Source: CAVXXB01 sp963765585 (lineage in GTDB: Bacteria > Calditrichota > Calditrichia > JAJRVZ01). From it: DNA of 64,000 bases. The DNA lies in assembly GCA_963765585.1 (NCBI GenBank), contig CAVXXB010000021.1, forward strand, positions 62,001-126,000, given 5' to 3'. The stretch's first letter is position 1; every line of letters starts with the position of its first letter. Positions 1 to 9,130 of this stretch are shown here, in pieces. The position numbers and the translations under genes were made by a program. The notes beneath the pieces were generated by a model. It saw nothing but the letters and a program-made list of their open reading frames with translations, had not been told where the DNA came from and searched no databases.

Positions 1-1187
1 TCAGAAGTATTTTTAGTAATTTTCGTTTTGAGAGAAATGGAGAGGACTGGAAAATAACAGATCCAGTGGAAACAGATGGTGAAAATACAACGATCAATAG
101 CATGCTGACATCGCTGGGAAATGTAAAAAAGACCCGTGAATTCACTATCAAGAATGGAGAACAAACAGATTATGGCTTAGTGGCCAGATCAGTGCTGGCG
201 ATCGTTCAATTAAAAAATGGCGAGCGGGATTCTTTGCGATTTGGCGATAAGACTCCGGTTGGGACCAGTAATTATGCCGGTAGAGGCGATACCCTGGTTT
301 ATACTGTTGATCAGGCCTCTAAACAGGCAGTCGAAAAGCAACTTTTTGATTGGCGTGATAAATCTATTGCAAAGATTGAACAAAATGATATTGTTGAGAT
401 GCATTTAAAAAATGCCAACGGGTCCTTCTCTTTTGTAAAAGAGGGTTCGGACTGGTATTTGACCAAACCACGACGTGTTTTGGCTGAAAATCTTACCGTG
501 AATACTATTTTACGAAAGATTCAAAATGACAAGGTAAAATCAATCGTTAGTGAGAATTTTGATTCGCCAGCTGATTTTCGCCTTAAAAAACCAGCCTATG
601 TGCTGGATCTTTTTATTGGCGCAGGCAAGGCGCACAAGCAGATCATGTTTTCATCTCTGAAATCTAACAGTGCAAATGGAAAAGATTCCGGCCGGCCTTA
701 TGTATTTTCAGTTGACTCAACATTTATAAATGAACTGGATAAATCTTTCTTTGATCTCAGAGATAAGAAAGTTGTGTCATCATTTACACGTGATCTCATT
801 GATAGTATTATCGTTCAGCAGGGTGACTCGCTGGTTACATTTGCCAAAGATACATCTAATACCTGGTGGCTGGCGGGAGATACCAGTAAAGTAAAAGAAT
901 GGAAGATCAACTCTTTACTAAGTAATCTCACAAATCTAAAAGCTACAAAGTTCGTATCAGAAAATACAGCGTCAACACGAAAGTTTGGACTTGATAAACC
1001 AACACGGATTGTCCGGCTTTTCAGTGCGGGATCACAACAGGTTGAAGTTCATTTTACCTCACCGAAGAACGCACAGTTCATCGCATTCTGCCCGGATTCA
1101 AAAATTCTGGCAGAAGTCGGGGAAACTGCATATGATAATAGTGAAGTCAAAATAAAAGATTATATTGAAGCGGGAACAGGCAACTAA
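1..1187 (+). CDS. DUF4340 domain protein (5' end outside window)
   Basis: The reading frame is open from base 3, so the true start lies upstream of the window; the GTG at 66 is internal because the codons before it fit the same repeat pattern. The protein contains about three copies of the DUF4340 repeat, a tryptophan strand followed by a Pro-rich turn and a helix (around 45-120, 430-560 and 860-1000 of the window). Family members are periplasmic or membrane-anchored, and in the FCB group often sit beside ABC-2/GldG-type transporter genes. The stop is 3 bases before batA, so it is probably cotranscribed with the Bat genes. The biochemical role of the family is not established. Confidence 0.8.
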   Translation, partial: RSIFSNFRFERNGEDWKITDPVETDGENTTINSMLTSLGNVKKTREFTIKNGEQTDYGLVARSVLAIVQLKNGERDSLRFGDKTPVGTSNYAGRGDTLVYTVDQASKQAVEKQLFDWRDKSIAKIEQNDIVEMHLKNANGSFSFVKEGSDWYLTKPRRVLAENLTVNTILRKIQNDKVKSIVSENFDSPADFRLKKPAYVLDLFIGAGKAHKQIMFSSLKSNSANGKDSGRPYVFSVDSTFINELDKSFFDLRDKKVVSSFTRDLIDSIIVQQGDSLVTFAKDTSNTWWLAGDTSKVKEWKINSLLSNLTNLKATKFVSENTASTRKFGLDKPTRIVRLFSAGSQQVEVHFTSPKNAQFIAFCPDSKILAEVGETAYDNSEVKIKDYIEAGTGN

Positions 1188-1189
1188 TT

Positions 1190-2185
1190 ATGTATCGTTT
1201 TGCAAATCCGGAATATCTGTATCTGTTTCTGCTTTTACCGGTTCTTATCTACTGGTATTTGAACCACCTTGGTAAGAGTAGTGGCAGAATCAGATTCTCA
1301 GATATTAATGTGATCAAAAAGGTAGGCAAGACAAGAAAGCAGCAATTGCGCCACAGCCTTTTCTTGTTCCGTCTGATTTTTATTTCTCTGATCATATTGG
1401 CCTTCGCCCGTCCTCAATCAGGTAGCAAAATGCGTGAAACATCCACTGAGGGCGTTGATATTATTCTTGCCCTGGATGTTTCTTCCAGTATGTTGGCAGA
1501 AGATTTTAAACCCAAAAACAGACTTGTGGCCGCAAAACAGGTTGCCAGTAATTTTATTCAGGGACGGCAAAATGACCGGATTGGATTAGTGATCTTTGCA
1601 GGGGAAAGTTTTACCCAATGTCCGCTCACTCTGGATTATGGCGTTCTATTGACCTTGCTTGAAGAAACGAACGTGGCCGATAAAGAATGGGATGGAACAG
1701 CCATCGGTATGGGAATTGTCAATGCGGTGAACCGGCTGAGGGACAGCAAAGCCAAGAGCAAGGTGATCATATTATTAACGGACGGGGTAAACAATCGCGG
1801 AGAGGTGGATCCCGTAACGGCTTCAAATATCGCTGCCGCCCTGAATATTAAAATCTATACCATCGGTGCCGGTTCACAGGGTACCGCACTATATCCGGTG
1901 GACGATCCCTATCTGGGTAAACGATATGTGCCGATGCCGGTGGAGATTGACGAGGAAGTTCTGACAAAAATCGCAGCCAATACCGATGCCCGTTATTTCC
2001 GGGCAACTAATACAGAAAGTCTGGTGCAGATTTATGATGAAATTGGTGAACTTGAAAAAACAAAAATAGAAGTTAAAGAATTTACCAGATATGATGAATA
2101 TTTTAGCTATTTTCTGGCAGCAGGATTATTGTTCTTTTTATTGGAAATTGTATTTTCCCAAACCTATTTCAGGAAGATTCCGTAG
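1190..2185 (+). CDS. batA: BatA-like von Willebrand factor A membrane protein
   Basis: 331 residues. An N-terminal hydrophobic BatA segment (about 8-22) and a second helix (about 57-73) precede a vWA domain with the metal-ion-dependent adhesion site DVSSS at 96-100; a further helix follows near 305-325. The domain faces the periplasm in this topology. Bat proteins were first linked to aerotolerance in Bacteroides; their molecular role is unresolved, with a periplasmic protein complex proposed. The gene starts 3 bases after the DUF4340 gene and ends 1 base before batB, within the batABCDE order. The usual MoxR ATPase and DUF58 genes, if present, would be upstream of the window. Confidence 0.92.
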   Translation: MYRFANPEYLYLFLLLPVLIYWYLNHLGKSSGRIRFSDINVIKKVGKTRKQQLRHSLFLFRLIFISLIILAFARPQSGSKMRETSTEGVDIILALDVSSSMLAEDFKPKNRLVAAKQVASNFIQGRQNDRIGLVIFAGESFTQCPLTLDYGVLLTLLEETNVADKEWDGTAIGMGIVNAVNRLRDSKAKSKVIILLTDGVNNRGEVDPVTASNIAAALNIKIYTIGAGSQGTALYPVDDPYLGKRYVPMPVEIDEEVLTKIAANTDARYFRATNTESLVQIYDEIGELEKTKIEVKEFTRYDEYFSYFLAAGLLFFLLEIVFSQTYFRKIP

Positions 2186-2186
2186 T

Positions 2187-3224
2187 ATGCAGGTTTTAAA
2201 ATTTGAAAATCCCGAGTTTCTTCATCTTTTATGGGGTGTCCTCTTACTGATTGGTTTTTTTATCTGGGCGGTAAAGTATAAGATGAAGTTAATGTCAAAG
2301 TTTGGCAATCTGGAGATTTTGGCCAAACTGACCAGGAATTATAGTACGGGCAGACGGAACCTCAAAATGACTTTACTCGTATTTAGTTATATGTTTCTGG
2401 TTTTGGCTTTGGCAAATCCTCAAATCGGGACAAAACTGGAAGAAGTAAAACGGGAAGGCATAGATCTGATTGTGGCTCTGGATGTATCGCAAAGTATGCT
2501 TGCTGAAGATATCAGTCCCAACCGTCTGGAAAAGGCCAAACACGAGATCGGTAAACTGATTGATCTGCTGCAGGGTGATCGCATTGGTATTGTTGCCTTT
2601 GCCGGTATGGCGCATGTCCAGTGTCCGTTGACCCTGGATTACAGTGCGGCCAAGTTGTTTCTGGACATGATGGAGATTGGTATTATTCCTCAGCCGGGAA
2701 CTGCGGTTGGCAAGGCCATTGAAGCCGCTAAAAAGGCATTTAATACAGAGGAACGGAAATACAAAGTACTGATTCTCATCACAGATGGGGAAGACCATGA
2801 ATCAGATCCGATCGACGCTGCAAAAGAAGCCGAGAAAGAGGGAATAATTATATATACGGTAGGCATTGGTTCGCCGCAGGGCGTTCCTATTCCTCAGTAT
2901 AACAGATCGGGAATTCAAACCGGATTCAAAAAGGATCGCGCAGGAAATGTAGTAACTACAAAACTGGATGTACTGACCCTGCAAAAAATTGCCTACCAAA
3001 CCGGTGGCAAGTATTACCTGGCCAGTTCTGGCGAAGCGGAGCTGGACGAAATTTATGAAGAAGTATCGCAATTGGAAAAGAAAGAACTCGTGTCAAAACA
3101 ATTCTCGCAATATGAAGATCGTTTTCAGGTTTTTTTAGCGATTGGTCTGTTACTATTATTGATAGAAATTTTTATACCTGAACGTAAGCGAATAAAATCA
3201 GAGTGGCAGGGGAGATTCGTTTGA
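2187..3224 (+). CDS. batB: BatB-like von Willebrand factor A membrane protein
   Basis: 345 residues from ATG 2187. An in-frame ATG at 2091 lies deep inside batA and gives a non-BatA-like extension, so 2187, beginning MQVLKFENPEFL, is preferred. The arrangement matches BatA: hydrophobic helices at about 12-28 and 60-78, a vWA domain with MIDAS motif DVSQS at 99-103, and a C-terminal helix followed by a basic tail. It is a paralogue of the preceding gene. Its TGA overlaps the ATG of batC (TGATG), indicating translational coupling. Function is inferred from family and operon context only. Confidence 0.92.
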   Translation: MQVLKFENPEFLHLLWGVLLLIGFFIWAVKYKMKLMSKFGNLEILAKLTRNYSTGRRNLKMTLLVFSYMFLVLALANPQIGTKLEEVKREGIDLIVALDVSQSMLAEDISPNRLEKAKHEIGKLIDLLQGDRIGIVAFAGMAHVQCPLTLDYSAAKLFLDMMEIGIIPQPGTAVGKAIEAAKKAFNTEERKYKVLILITDGEDHESDPIDAAKEAEKEGIIIYTVGIGSPQGVPIPQYNRSGIQTGFKKDRAGNVVTTKLDVLTLQKIAYQTGGKYYLASSGEAELDEIYEEVSQLEKKELVSKQFSQYEDRFQVFLAIGLLLLLIEIFIPERKRIKSEWQGRFV

Positions 3225-3976
3225 TGAGAATAATACTTGCCGGCATGATCATTCTATGCCTGAATTCATTTGTAACCGGGCAATCTCTGCGGAGTAAAAT
3301 TAACCATGGAAATGATCAATACAACCAAGAGAAATATGATGATGCCCTAAACAGCTATCAGGATGCTCTTTTGGATGATCCTAAAAATGATATTGCACTC
3401 TTTAATCAGGGAGATGCACTTTATAAAAATGAACAGTTCGAAAAGGCGATAGAAGCGTACCAGTCTTTACTGGGTGGAGATGATTTAAAACTGGAAGCTA
3501 AAACACATTATAATATAGGTAATGCTTATTTTAAACAGGATAAATTACCGGAAAGTATTGAAGCCTATAAAAAATCACTTGATCTAAATCCCGATGATCT
3601 TGATGCCAAATATAACCTGGAACTGGCACGGGCAAAATTGAAAGAGAATGCGGATAAACAACAACAGGATCCGCAGGCTTCCCCTCAGGCACAGCAGCAG
3701 GAGGGTGAACAACAGAATGATCAGGGACAGAGTGAGCAGGAACAGGATCAGGAAGATCAGCAACAACAGCAAAAGCCCGGAGAAGAACAAGATCAGGATC
3801 AGGATAAACAGGAACAACAGCAACAACAGCCCCAGCAGGGTGAAGAACAACAGGAAAAAATGACCAAAGAGGACGCCGAACGCATCCTGGATGCGCTAAA
3901 AAATGATGAAAAAGATGCTCAAAAAATGCGTAAACCGGTCCGATCACAACGACGCACAACGGATAAGGACTGGTAA
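3224..3976 (+). CDS. batC: BatC-like exported TPR protein with Gln/Glu-rich tail
   Basis: 250 residues from ATG 3224, which overlaps the batB stop and has a GGGGAG ribosome site just upstream; a GTG at 3203 is less likely because it would place charged residues before the signal peptide. The N-terminus MRIILAGMIILCL is a signal sequence. Tetratricopeptide repeats occupy about 28-135. Residues about 145-210 are almost entirely Gln, Glu and Asp (DNA 3650-3860), a low-complexity tract that also opens spurious frames on both strands. Position between batB and batD supports BatC: a periplasmic scaffold for Bat complexes is the usual proposal. Confidence 0.85.
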   Translation: MRIILAGMIILCLNSFVTGQSLRSKINHGNDQYNQEKYDDALNSYQDALLDDPKNDIALFNQGDALYKNEQFEKAIEAYQSLLGGDDLKLEAKTHYNIGNAYFKQDKLPESIEAYKKSLDLNPDDLDAKYNLELARAKLKENADKQQQDPQASPQAQQQEGEQQNDQGQSEQEQDQEDQQQQQKPGEEQDQDQDKQEQQQQQPQQGEEQQEKMTKEDAERILDALKNDEKDAQKMRKPVRSQRRTTDKDW

Positions 3977-3984
3977 AGCATAGT

Positions 3985-5813
3985 ATGAATCAAAAAAGTT
4001 CACATATGTGGTTCGTTTTTGTCTTTTTTCTCCTCAGCATAGCGAATATTGCATTTTCTCAGGACATTAAAATCACTGCCTCGGTAAATAAAACATCAGT
4101 TGGTTTGGACGAGTCCATTGAATATTCGATTCAGGTGTCCGGTAAAAAAACCGATTTACCAAATCCGGTTTTAGCCCGGAGTGATGATATCGCTATTCTT
4201 GGTGGTCCCAGTTCATCAACAAATATTCAATTCGTTAATGGTCGAATGTCGGCTTCAAAGACATTGACTTATATCATACAAGCACGCAAACTTGGAAAAG
4301 TTGTTATTCCCCCGGCCACGCTTGATACTGGTGATGGTGTATTAACTTCAAATGAGATAACTCTGACTGTTACTAAGACCGCGGCTAAGCCAAAATCAAC
4401 AACTTCTGATCCCAAATCAAGGACGGATTCAGAAATAAGTGGTGAAAATTTATTTCTTAGGGTGGTTCCTGATAAAAAGAATGTATTTTTGAATGAACAG
4501 GTAATAATTGCCTATAAATTATATTTTCAGATATCTGTACGAAGTTATAATGTTGATAAATTACCAGCGAATACCGGTTTCTGGACAGAAGAATTTAAGA
4601 TCCCTTCACAGCCTACAATTGAAACCGAAGTGGTTAATGGCCTGACATATCAGGTAGCCACTCTGCGTAAAGTTGCTGTTTTTCCAACCAGAACAGGGAA
4701 ACTGGAAATCGAACCGATGGTGATTACTGTCGATGCCCTGGTGAAGCGACAAAGAAACAGCCGCAGTATTTTTGATAACTTCTTTGATGATCCATTTGGC
4801 CGGACGGTCAGAAAAATGGTAAGTTCAAAGCCGGTTGTTTTAAACGTAAACCCCTTGCCCGATAGTAAAAAACCATCAGACTTTGCCGGTGCGGTAGGAA
4901 GATATTCTCTAAAGGTAGTCCCTGACAAAACCGAATTACAGGCAAATGAAGCAGTATCCGTAAAAATTGCTATATCCGGAAACGGAAATATTAAACTTGT
5001 AAAACCACCGGTTCCAAAGTTTTCTTCTGATATGGAAGTTTATGATCCAAAAGAGTCAACGAATATCGTTCGCGAAAAAGGTACCATCTCAGGACAAAAG
5101 ACGGTCGAATATATTGTTGTACCTCGTTTCCCAGGGGATTATGAAATACGACCACTTACTTTTAGTTTCTTTAATCCGGCTACCAGAAAATACGTTAGTT
5201 TGTCATCACCTGCGATCCCTTTAAAAATATTACCGGGAACTGTCACACCCGGAACCGCACTTTCTTCAGGTAACCTGAGCAAACAGGATGTGGAACTTTT
5301 AGGAGAGGATATTCGCTTTATAAAAGAAACGGCCAATTTCTTTGAATCAGGTCCGGTGGTTTATAAACAATGGTATTATTTTGCACTATATTTATTGCCG
5401 ATAATCGGTCTTGTATTTACCTGGTTTTATGCACAACAAAAAGAAAAAATCAGAACTGATGTTGAACTGGCCAGGAGAAGAAAGGCTGGTAAAGTCGCAT
5501 CGAAACACCTTGCCACGGCAAAGAAGTATCTCAAGCCGGATCACCAAAAGGATTTTTACCGCGAGATGTCCCTGGCTTTACAGGGATTTGTATGTAATAA
5601 GCTAAATATACAGTTGACCGACTTCAATAATTCTATTGCCGAAAAAGACTCGTTTCAGCGAAGGTAGATCAAAATTTAATTAACGATTATCAGAATTGTA
5701 TACAGGAAAGCGATTTTAAGCAATTTTCTGGTAGTTCCTCCGATTTTGAAGAAATGAAATCATTTTTTGAACGTGCAAGAAAAACACTTACCCAATTGGA
5801 AAAGTATATATGA
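3985..5813 (+). CDS. batD: BatD-like oxygen tolerance protein, with a -1 frameshift near the 3' end
   Basis: The uninterrupted frame runs from ATG 3985 to a stop at 5665 (560 residues): signal peptide, repeated beta-sandwich BatD domains, and a membrane helix near 460-478. The cytoplasmic tail then breaks off. From 5664 the next frame continues with VDQNLINDYQ through to LEKYI, ending at TGA 5811-5813, which is the expected helical end of BatD and restores the overlap with batE. One missing base explains the break; the AAAAA run at 5642-5646 is the best candidate, since a sixth A reads IAEKRLVSAKVDQN. Corrected length is 609 residues. I take it as one gene with a sequence error or a recent mutation. 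Confidence 0.88.
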
Positions 5814-6565
5814 TGTTTGCTCAAAAAATAAGTCTGTTTTCAATTCTTCTGATATTGCTATATTTTCCGGTTACATATGGCCAGTCATCGCAATTATTGT
5901 TTGAGAGTGCCAACCAGGATTACCAGCAGGGAAACTACGAACAGGCAATCGAAACATATCTCAGGATTTTGGAGAAGGGTGTTGAAAGTAGTGAAGTACA
6001 GTTTAACCTGGGAAACGCCTATTATAAAATTAACCAATATGGCAAGGCAATACTCCACTATGAAAAAGCCAAAAAAACTTTGGCGAATGACGAGGCACTG
6101 GAAAAAAATCTAAAACTGGTACAGTTGCGCATCATAGATAAAATTGAACCGATACCACAACTATTTCTAAAAGAGTGGTGGATTGAGGTACTAAATCTGA
6201 TGAGTCTGGAGTGGTATGCCTGGGTCACCCTCGCTCTTTTTGTTGTTCTCACATCACTCATTGTTATAAATATTCTTAGTGTAAGGCGGATAAATAAGTT
6301 AATCTGGATATTCTTATCTATATTCATTTTTGTATTGGTATTATTTATTAATAAAGCATATATTTCTGAAACTACCCGGTTTGGTATTATATTAGTTGAT
6401 AAAATTTCAATAGTTAGTGAACCAAGTATATCGGGAAATGAAATGTTTATCCTGCATGAGGGTACAAAAGTTCAGGTGCTCCGGAACTCAGCCGATTGGC
6501 TTGAGATAAAGATTGCAGATGGTAAGACTGGTTGGTTGAAAACTGAATCCCTTGGACATATTTAA
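5810..6565 (+). CDS. batE: BatE-like TPR and SH3-type domain membrane protein
   Basis: 251 residues. The N-terminal hydrophobic segment ends TYGQSSQ and is probably a signal peptide. TPR helices occupy about 28-105, two membrane helices lie near 138-158 and 163-182, and a C-terminal bacterial SH3-like domain covers about 190-250 (motifs VSEPSISGNE and GKTGWLKTESLG). This layout is typical of BatE. The ATG overlaps the TGA of the frame-corrected batD, which independently supports that correction. It is the last Bat gene; a SPOR lipoprotein follows 10 bases later. Confidence 0.87.
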   Translation: MMFAQKISLFSILLILLYFPVTYGQSSQLLFESANQDYQQGNYEQAIETYLRILEKGVESSEVQFNLGNAYYKINQYGKAILHYEKAKKTLANDEALEKNLKLVQLRIIDKIEPIPQLFLKEWWIEVLNLMSLEWYAWVTLALFVVLTSLIVINILSVRRINKLIWIFLSIFIFVLVLFINKAYISETTRFGIILVDKISIVSEPSISGNEMFILHEGTKVQVLRNSADWLEIKIADGKTGWLKTESLGHI

Positions 6566-6575
6566 GTAAAAAATT

Positions 6576-7058
6576 ATGAAATATTTTATTGTTTTGCTAT
6601 CGTTTCTTCTCATCGCCTGTGCCGGTACCAAAGAAACCACAACGAAAACGCCCGAAGTGGTTGCTTCGCCGCGCTATGACGAATCATTTGATCCGCTCAC
6701 CTTGAATGATGATGATATTGTCATCGGTCCTGAAAAAAGCACAGCTGTATCACCTGGTGAACCGAATGAGACCATTCAAACACCGGTTGAGAAAACACGT
6801 AAAGAAGTGAATGGATTTCGGGTACAAATTCTCGCAACAAGTAATATTGAGACGGCATCATTAACCGAGCAGGAAGCCACGGATCGTTTTGAAAAAGCGG
6901 GCCATCAAACCTATTTACGGTTCGAAGCGCCCTTATATAAAGTGAGAATTGGTAATTGCCTCAAACGATCAGAAGCAGAAGAGTTACGCGAACTGGCAAT
7001 ATCTTATGGTTACTCCGGTGCTTTTATTGTTAAAACCAGGGTAATCACTGAGCAATAA
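6576..7058 (+). CDS. SPOR-domain lipoprotein
   Basis: 160 residues. The N-terminus MKYFIVLLSFLLIAC ends in a lipobox (Cys15), so lipid anchoring is expected. A Thr/Pro/Glu-rich linker runs to about residue 80. Residues about 83-158 match the SPOR fold, with FRVQILATSN, a KVRIGN core and a terminal GAFIVKT strand. SPOR domains bind denuded peptidoglycan glycan strands, often at division sites. The gene is 10 bases after batE and probably the last gene of that operon. A link between Bat proteins and the cell wall is inference. Confidence 0.82.
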   Translation: MKYFIVLLSFLLIACAGTKETTTKTPEVVASPRYDESFDPLTLNDDDIVIGPEKSTAVSPGEPNETIQTPVEKTRKEVNGFRVQILATSNIETASLTEQEATDRFEKAGHQTYLRFEAPLYKVRIGNCLKRSEAEELRELAISYGYSGAFIVKTRVITEQ

Positions 7059-7131
7059 CAGGTATTGGTTCTTCCACAGTATATCTTATCTATCATATTA
7101 AATTCCAAGTTCAAAATTCCAGATCATTTGA

Positions 7132-8058
7132 TCAATCTGTCAGATAAAAATGATCGAGATATATTATTCGGCGAATTGGTGACTGTACAGTAAAAATGGA
7201 TATTAATTCAATATTTTCCATATCCATTTTTCTGTCCTTTGGCGCAGATTGTACATCAGCCAGTTTGATTTCTATATCATTCCATCCGTTTTTTATAAAA
7301 AATGCTTTATTATAGCGGTCACTATATGAGTGATTATGCATCGCATCATTTATCCGGCACACAACACGTAGTGTATCATTATCAGGATTATATATGCTAA
7401 ATCTGAATGATTCGTAGTTTTGCCATTTAGCCGGAAAGTATTTCAGGGATACACCGGAATATTTACTTGTAGTTAAAACCACGCGTAAGGATTTCTCCCC
7501 ATGCCGTGCCAATCCATTTTCAAGTTTTAGCTGAGAGTGATTTTGCCATCGATTCACTTCCATAGGAGTCTCAAAATCAGATAGTAATGGAAATTGAGCC
7601 AAGGCAATTATTTCATCAGACAAGGCTGCGGCAAATGGATAGATTGAAATTAGTGTGAGTATGATAAGTATGGCCTGTACGATTTTTCGAAAGAGAACAG
7701 GCGCTTCTCTCCGCTTTACAGAGTAAAATGCAACACCCAGTAAAGAACCTAAAAGATCCCTGAATAAATCGTAAATATCTGGAGTGCGGTGAAAATTCAC
7801 TTGTAATAATTCAGTAACTACGCCAAAAAAGATACTAAAGCCTGAAATAATCAATATTTGATTTTTAAACGAAAATCGATTGAACCATGGAATGTTTTTT
7901 ATGATGATGATGCTCGCCAGCGTGAAGAGCAACACATGACCCAGATCCCACAGATATAATGACGACCGGGCGGTGTAGAATCCTGGATTACCTGCAAAAA
8001 GCAGCGTAACACATAACAAAAATGCTAAATAAACAGTCAGATTTTTAATTTTACGCAT
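7132..8058 (-). CDS. VanZ-like membrane protein with C-terminal beta-sandwich domain
   Basis: About 308 residues from ATG 8058; a TTG two codons upstream is possible and no clear ribosome site decides. The first 150 residues hold four or five membrane helices with VanZ-like marks: DLGHVLLF, ELLQVNFHRT and DIYDLFRDLLGSLLG. The remainder (about 165-308) is a soluble beta-rich domain (SLRVVLTT, GWNDIEIKL, IIYLDHFYL) resembling carbohydrate-binding jelly rolls. VanZ proper is linked to teicoplanin tolerance; VanZ-like families are widespread and mostly unstudied. A VanZ part plus a possible sugar-binding sandwich suggests an envelope role. It stands alone between convergent batE/SPOR genes and the CDF gene. 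Confidence 0.75.
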   Translation of the reverse strand: MRKIKNLTVYLAFLLCVTLLFAGNPGFYTARSSLYLWDLGHVLLFTLASIIIIKNIPWFNRFSFKNQILIISGFSIFFGVVTELLQVNFHRTPDIYDLFRDLLGSLLGVAFYSVKRREAPVLFRKIVQAILIILTLISIYPFAAALSDEIIALAQFPLLSDFETPMEVNRWQNHSQLKLENGLARHGEKSLRVVLTTSKYSGVSLKYFPAKWQNYESFRFSIYNPDNDTLRVVCRINDAMHNHSYSDRYNKAFFIKNGWNDIEIKLADVQSAPKDRKMDMENIELISIFTVQSPIRRIIYLDHFYLTD

Positions 8059-8247
8059 TGTCAATCCAAATTGTTATGCAGCAAACGCAGGACTTATTTC
8101 GCTTTATATAAACGTCAGTTTGAAAATTCATTCTTTTTCTTTTACTATAATTCTTCTAAAGTGACTGGCTCGGTTAAATATTATCAAATATATTAATATA
8201 TAGACGTGAGGAGGATCACTTTTGTTGGTGATGATAATAGTATTTAA

Positions 8248-9118
8248 TTAACTGGCAGGCCAGGGTTCCATGTGTATCGTAGTAGCAATATTGTGTTTAT
8301 CCCAAATTCTTTGTTCGATCTCAGTTGCCAGATGGTGCGCCTGCTCCAGATTATATTCCCCGGGCAGTTTAATATGAAATGTGAGTTCCATATGATCACC
8401 GTATCTGTGAATGTGAAAATGATGGGCGCTGGAGGTAGATTCAATTTTTTCATGACAAATGTCTTGAATATCCTTTACCAAACCGGCATCGGGCATCTCC
8501 CCCAATAATGGATTTATGGCATCGGAAAGTATACGATATGATGCATAAAAAATAAACAGGGCTACTACGATCCCGAGTAAACCGTCTATCCACCAGAAAA
8601 AACTATTTAAAAAGATACCAGCCAGTATAATTAGAGACGACAATGCATCGCTCCGGTGATGCCAGCCATCTGCCTTAATCGCGTATGACCCTACTTTTTT
8701 ATATACCCAGAAGGCATATCTGGCCATCAGTTCCTTGAGGATGATGGATATTGCGGTGATAATAATTGCCATTGATCCAAACATCACAGATTCATGATTA
8801 TACAATGTTTTTATAGATTCGATTAAAAAATTAAATGATATTATCGCCAGAATCACCCCGATAATAATGGCGGTAACCAATTCGGCTCGGCCATGCCCAA
8901 ACGGATGATCCTCATCAGACTGGTTTGTAATAATATTTATTGCCAATTAATAAGATAATAGAGGAGATCGAATCTGATAGGGTGTGCCAGGCATCAGCCA
9001 TTAGCGCAATGGAACCGGTCACTAATCCAACCCAAAATTTTAAACCAAATAGAAGGGTGTTTAGCCCCATGGCCAGCCATCCTTCTATGTTAATATGTCG
9101 CCTTTTGTTAATCGTCAT
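8248..9118 (-). CDS. Cation diffusion facilitator (CDF) transporter, frameshifted
   Basis: Two frames together make one complete CDF protein of about 289 residues. The first (from ATG 9118) covers the N-terminal helices, with the metal-site region LMADAWHTLSDS, and stops after LIGNKYYYKPV. The second, one base out of register, resumes with SDEDHPFGHGRAE, the conserved CDF loop, and continues through KADGWHHRSDALSS to the cytoplasmic domain, ending at 8248. Removing one base near 8916-8920 joins them. CDF proteins export Zn, Co, Fe or Mn by proton antiport; which metal is unclear. The gene starts 12 bases after glnS and is probably cotranscribed with it. Confidence 0.85.
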
Positions 9119-9130
9119 AGCTATACAATT

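Noticed and set aside
2091..2186. Upstream in-frame ATG for batB
   Set aside because: It lies inside batA and would add a cysteine-rich non-homologous leader; ATG 2187 begins the normal BatB N-terminus.
3531..3959. Long open frames on both strands in batC
   Set aside because: They arise from the Gln/Glu/Asp-rich low-complexity tract of batC and have no start site or family resemblance.
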